Source: Tigriopus japonicus | Taxonomy: Eukaryota; Arthropoda; Copepoda; Harpacticoida; Harpacticidae | Length of the DNA stretch: 64,000 nt | Direction of reading: 5' to 3' | Assembly (NCBI GenBank): GCA_010645155.1 | Contig: CM021315.1 | Span: 12,712,231 to 12,776,230 of the forward strand | Part shown: positions 59,290 through 64,000 of the stretch, piece after piece | How the letters are laid out: each line of letters opens with the position of its first letter | Position numbering within the stretch: position 1 is the first letter of the stretch | Made by a program: the position numbers and the translations under genes | The notes under the pieces: model-generated | The model's database searches: none | What the model was told of the DNA's origin: nothing | What the model saw: the letters and a program-made list of their open reading frames with translations, nothing else

Positions 59290-61262
59290 CGCTAGTAGAT
59301 GAGTTTAGACTATTCTATTCTAAATTCTAAAATTTAAAATTTTAAAAATTGATGTTTTGAGTTTATCGACTGTGCTAGTTTTAAACAAGATTTTGTCCTT
59401 TAATTTATAATTTTTTAGGGGTGGAGGGTTAACTTATACAGAAGCAAGTAATTGCGTCCGTGTTAATCCACGGAATTAAAGAATTGAGTGTGGAATGAAC
59501 GGATTGTTACATTATACTCAGGGATTACCCAATTTCTGGGCATCCATCGTATCCATCAAGACACACTTAGTTCAACGAACGCTCTAATTTTTTAAATGAA
59601 GTTTCTTGTTTTGCCCATTAGCTTTCTTAACGTTTTCTTAAAGTTTAGGAATGAGGGGGTCTTTGCCCCATCTATTGATATTTTTTATTCTCAACCCATT
59701 TTCTGGTAATTTTTTCAACAAAATCATCGATTGTTCACTGATCAATTGCTAAGGCCTCTTCAACTAGTAACTCTGAAACCAATGAGGATGCTAAAATAAA
59801 GATCCAAATCAACTAGTAACTCTGAAACCAACGAGGATGCTAAATTAGATATCCAAATCGAAAGGTAGGTGGCCAATCCAATCCGTCAATTCTCAAATTA
59901 TTTGGATTAGATTATACGTAAAGCACATTCAAGCCTTATGGTTCGATCAGAAACTTTCAAAGTAAAGTTGGTATTAGGTAATTCATTGGAACATTGACTT
60001 CCGAAAACTGGACTGTGTTAGATCGCTAAACTGTGGTTTCCTTCAAATAATTCATAACTTTTCTTTTGGCTTTTCTTTCCTAGTTAATGATCAAAACCCG
60101 ATTTGCAGTCACAAATAGTTTTACCCCAAATGTCATCAATATTTCTCACTAAAAGCTGGACGAGGGAGCAAGTGGACCAGACTCTCATACTCACACTTTT
60201 AGATAATATACTTTCATGTAAGCAAATTTTACGATCTCCCATCTACCTAGCTTTATACAAGCTTCCTGTAGTCTTTTATGAAGACCCTTGGCAACTTTCG
60301 GCAGAATCTCTCCTCACATGATCAAACAAAAAATATTTCCCCAATTTGTAAAGAGTCCGAGAGTCTTTTGTAGAAATTCTCTCTCGAAGCACCTTCAAAC
60401 AGAAATACCAGAAAGTTAGTGATGGAAAAAAGTTTCCCGAGAAAACAATATCCTCTATACACCTGCTGAGCAACATATCCTTAACAAGTACTCAAATGTT
60501 CAAGAATCTAGCCAAGGTTTTGGGAACGCTTTATCTAGACAAAACATATCTCCTTCATTCATAGACAGAGAGTTCAAATACGTTTGAACCGGCCTTCAAA
60601 GGTTAGTGGTAATACCATGAATAAGTGTTTGTCTTCAACAGACTACCAAGGTCATTCGCCGCCAAGTTTGAGCTGTTGAATCAACCTTCCTTCACTTTCT
60701 CTGTCTTGCCAAAGTCTTGAAGTTTTTCACATCCGAAAAATAAGGTACCGGGATGATCTTTCTAAGCTCCATGTTAACTATTTCGCTTCAAGAAGAGGGG
60801 TGAACCAATGAGGACTATTTTGCACACATCCTGTTTGGAAATGCATTAAAGCGCCATGGAAAAGACGGAACATGGAACACGAAGGACGAGGAGAAATTTT
60901 TGCAAGAAAGATAGACAAATAGCTCACGAAGTCTTCAGGTTCAACGAGTGAGAGCAAACAAGAACGAAACTCATGTAAGAATTATCGCTGGTGAGACTTG
61001 TCTTTTTGACACGTTCGACCATATGTCTTAATACGTTCTTGTCACAAGCATAGATGTAAATCTTTTTTTAAACACATGTTTGCAGAGATGAAACTTTCAG
61101 AAGACTTTTAAATATTTTTTGAAAGATGCAACAAAGTAATATATTTCATCATGAAACACAAGTAGACAAGTAGAACAAAGCAAAGCTTGCCAATGGCCAT
61201 CCATCTTGTTTACATTTCCGTGACTCCACAGAATACCACACTTGGCCAGGTGGTGATAAATT
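59290..61262. other. Gene-free region downstream of ACE
   Basis: No coding region was recognised. It contains a 49-bp tandem duplication (59761-59858) and the ACE 3' UTR. Confidence 0.5.
59761..59858. repeat. 49-bp tandem duplication
   Basis: Two copies of a 49-bp unit starting CAACTAGTAACTCTGAAACC lie head to tail with about four differences. No known function. Confidence 0.88.
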
Positions 61263-63192
61263 TTACCAACCTACAACGTCTCCATTTTCGATATTCTTCT
61301 TCTTCAACCATTCGTACAAGGGCTGAAAGAATTTCAAAATGGGTTTGATAGACATCTCCTTGGTGCCTGCAAATTGTTCCAGGGCCTCCTGCCAAGGAAC
61401 ACTGCCGCCCAAACGCAACAATTCGCTCAATTTCGCTCCTGCTGCCTTCGATCCGGCAAAACTACATTGATGCAATGGACCCTCGTGTCCCGCAACTCGA
61501 CACAACTCCTCCGCAAATTGGAATTGAAGAATGGTTCGGGTAAAGTATCTGGAAATACATTGGCAGCCAATCCACGAACAAGTAAAAACAGGATCCGCTT
61601 ACCTCATCATCGCGTAGTCTTGGTTGATGTGGAACAAAGTGGGTGGGTCAAGATCCTCAGGTGTGCGTGGGACGGGCGGGTGAACCCCCACCACTTGACG
61701 TTTCAATTTCCAGAACTCGTCGTTCCATTGATCTTGGGGAAATTCCCCGCGGAAAACTCGCCAACGCCACACATCGTTGACAAGGTGGAACGGCAAGGTG
61801 GAAATTGTGATCAAGCTCTGACTCAACAAGAAATTGATGTCACTTTCCTCGTCGTCAACGAGTTCATCAATCAGACCAAGTTTGTACAAGTAGGAGGGAG
61901 TGGCTGCATTCATGGCCATCAACTCGCCAATGGCTTCGTGGAAGCCGTTATTGGCACCTCGACGGAATTGATGGGGTAAATGCCGATATTGCATCTGGTA
62001 GATGGTGTGTCCCATCTCGTGATGAATGGTCAAAAAATCCCCGAAAGAATAATCTGTACCGCACATTTTAATTCGAAAATCCTAAAAAGGAACAAGCGGA
62101 ACGTTCGTCTCGTTTGGAAAGTCCACGCAATTAGTCGAAAGGTTGTTATTCAAACCTCTCCGTTATTGAAATCCCATGCTGTGGCATGACATTTAACCAC
62201 CCTGCCATCTGTCGGTTTCCGGAATAATGAATGGTTCCAAAAGCTATCAAAAAGCGGTTCAAATCCCAAATCAGTGTAAAATTTCTCTGTTGTCTTGAAC
62301 ATGTTTTCAACGGTCAAGTTTTGGGCTTCCATTTTCTCCGGAGTCGGTTGAAGATTGGGTTTATTTGGGTAGGGAATCATCAATGAATACAAATTACTCC
62401 AAAATCGTCCCCACATGTCACTCAACACATTTGTAGGAAGTGTTCCATTGAGTGGCACGTCCTAAAACGCCAGATAAACTGAATTATAACTTAAAAATCG
62501 GAATATTTGCACAATGTAAACCAACCTCTCCGTAAACGTTATGGAGATTTCGCCTCACATAAGCATGGAGCTCTTCGTACAAGGGTCTAAGTTCTTCATA
62601 CATACTCATTATATCCGCTTCAAAGGTTTCACTTTCATACTCAGAGCGCCATTGGTCACCTGCATCAGTGAAGTTATTCAAGCGAGCTCCTTGATTCTTA
62701 AGCTCTACATATCTCTCGTACAGGGGCTTCATTTTCCGACCTGTCTGGATTCTCCATCCCTGAGACAAAGCAAGGTCACCAGTATCAATTCCTTTTTGGT
62801 CTCTTTTATAGTTACCTGCCAAGCCTGTTTTCTCTCTTCAAAGTCCTTCGAATCAGACATGATGCTTGTCAATCCAGGGGACAACGTATGACAAGTGGAC
62901 TTGGCGTCTAAAGAGAAACCGTGGTTTCACGTTTAAATGATATTGATTAAACCTGGCGCCCCATAAAAGGCCGTGTCTTACCAAGGTCATCCGACTCAGT
63001 TGCGTTTATACACACTTCAGCAGTATTGTAGATCTCACTCATATCACTTATGATTATAGACAGTTCCTGATCGTCCTCCTCTGGCAATGGTTTGGAAATG
63101 ATGAATTTAAGCTGACGTCTCTGGTCCTCGGAGAGTTGGTCAAGATCAAATGCAGAGCCTTGTTCCAAGATTTTCTCCGTGAATTCCCGCAT
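61263..63192 (-). CDS. Ance: Angiotensin-converting enzyme (M2 peptidase), 5' end missing
   Basis: Exons in transcript order are 63192-62982, 62907-62816, 62759-62526, 62461-62156, 62081-61603 and 61548-61263. They total 1608 nt and 535 residues, with all phases agreeing and one intron of only 56 nt. Family blocks occur in order: MSEIYNTAEVC, SPGLTSIMSDSKDFEERKQA, RLNNFTDAGDQWRSEYE, LHAYVRRNLHNVYGE, MWGRFWSNLYSLMIP, KPTDGRVVKCHATAWDF, DFRIKMCG, zinc site HHEMGH, GFHEAIGE (third zinc ligand), WRWRVFRGEFP, MMRYFTRTILQFQF and AGHEGPLHQC. The enzyme is a zinc dipeptidyl carboxypeptidase that trims secreted peptides. The catalytic set is intact. The last codons NGDVVGW end in TAA at 61263; no membrane anchor follows, suggesting a secreted enzyme, although a weak donor there could add another exon. 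First exons, including the signal peptide, lie beyond 63192 and probably beyond the window. Confidence 0.92.
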
Positions 63193-64000
63193 CTAAAATC
63201 GTAGACATTAGTATAACAACAGAAATTAAAATTGGATCCCCAAACAGATCTTGGTAGTGGTATGGTACCTTCCATAAAACGAATAATCAATCCCGTCAGC
63301 TTTAGCCAATTACATTTCAGTAGTGGGCGAGCAATTAAGTCAGCATAGAATATTTTACGGGTTCTTTATAAAATCAACGCCTGCAGTCCTTCCGAAATAA
63401 CAAGACGAATCAGGACGAAGTGACCCATATAGAGAAACTATTTGCTGAACGCTTCAGTAATTGCACTTTCTGATGAACTTAAATCTTTTTCCAAGGTGTG
63501 ATGTACTTTTTTTTCTCCCCCATTGATTGATGTCAAATCAATCTTCTCAAGAAGTCGTTTGACTTTACTTTACGCGTCGTTTATTTGATAAGTAATAAAT
63601 TATCTCACGAACAAAAAAACACACTTAAGTGCCAAAAACATGTTTTAAATACTACAACACAGACTCAGAAAAGTGACAAATTTGCCTCGGTTCAATGTCG
63701 GTACATGATGTCGTATAATCCAGTTGAAATCCATGATCTAGACCAGGGGTCGGCAGCCTCGTTTGGGCCAAGGCCCCAAAAATTTGGTCATGAATTGTCA
63801 TCAGCCCACCAAACAGAGATAGGTAGAGATCTAGGTTTAAGGGATCACAAATGGATTAGTCTTGCCCAGGTTTGTGACAACTTTTTTTTTCTTTCCGCTG
63901 GGGCCAACTTCCTTGTCTCCATTGTAGTAAAATGAGCGAGTTCTTTCATTCAAACATGTCTACGAAGGCTTGTAGATGGCCTATCACACAAATGAGCACA
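63193..64000. other. Ance: ACE intron or upstream DNA
   Basis: The first ACE exon seen begins at 63192 after a TTTTAG acceptor in mid-protein, so this stretch should be intron. No further ACE exon was found to the window edge. A hAT-like end starts at 63744. Confidence 0.5.
63744..63800. mobile_element. hAT-like terminal fragment, CAGGGGTCGGCAGCC
   Basis: CAGGGGTCGGCAGCCTCGTTTGG resembles the ends of widespread hAT elements and the MITE at 26514-26681. No matching right end was found before 64000, so the element is truncated or extends beyond the window. Confidence 0.55.

Noticed and set aside
61210..61979. Plus- and minus-strand frames of 61-201 codons overlapping ACE
   Set aside because: Antisense or shifted-frame shadows of the ACE exons; the ACE frame alone carries the family motifs.

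Overview
The window is animal nuclear DNA. It has spliced genes with GT..AG introns, few coding bases, and many short transposable elements with target-site duplications. An allatotropin-type neuropeptide precursor, a cytoplasmic-type essential myosin light chain and a single-domain-like angiotensin-converting enzyme point to an arthropod. A crustacean, perhaps a copepod, is my best guess, but nothing in the sequence settles this. No prokaryotic, organellar or viral genes were recognised.

Six protein-coding genes could be rebuilt exon by exon with matching reading phases. From left to right they are: the exosome subunit MTR3/EXOSC6 (4646-7747, +, 4 exons); exostosin-1, a heparan sulfate polymerase (8791-27832, -, 5 coding exons, 12 kb first intron); the essential myosin light chain Mlc-c/MYL6 type (33301-35879, +, 3 coding exons); a secreted-type glycerophosphodiester phosphodiesterase family protein (46717-48005, -, 3 exons); an allatotropin precursor with a C-terminal EF-hand-like tail (52818-56046, +, 2 coding exons); and an angiotensin-converting enzyme (61263-63192, -, 6 exons seen, 5' end beyond the window). 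The genes are functionally unrelated, as expected for an animal chromosome. EXOSC6 and EXT1 are convergent, about 1 kb apart.

The rest is introns and intergenic DNA rich in mobile elements. There are three copies of a hAT-like MITE starting TAGGGACGGGC (12510, 30367, 40487). Two of these carry different younger insertions, and each supplies the empty site for the other. Three copies of a ~450 bp foldback MITE have a CAAGAAGCAC terminal repeat and exact 7-bp target duplications (38255, 54079, 55225). One of them sits inside a larger long-inverted-repeat element (about 37524-38745). Two other hAT-like MITEs have 8-bp duplications (26514, 51562). LINE 3' fragments lie at 39577-40150 and 57442-59290. 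A tRNA-derived SINE at 3336-3512 ends in the same ~46 bp tail as those LINEs. Several minisatellites (15-16, 20, 13, 28 and 49 bp units) create long but meaningless open reading frames.

The most noteworthy points are the SINE/LINE shared 3' tail, the reciprocal empty sites in the hAT MITEs, the 7-bp-duplication foldback family, the complete allatotropin precursor, and substitutions at usually conserved catalytic motifs in EXT1 (NDD) and in the phosphodiesterase (HAGG).
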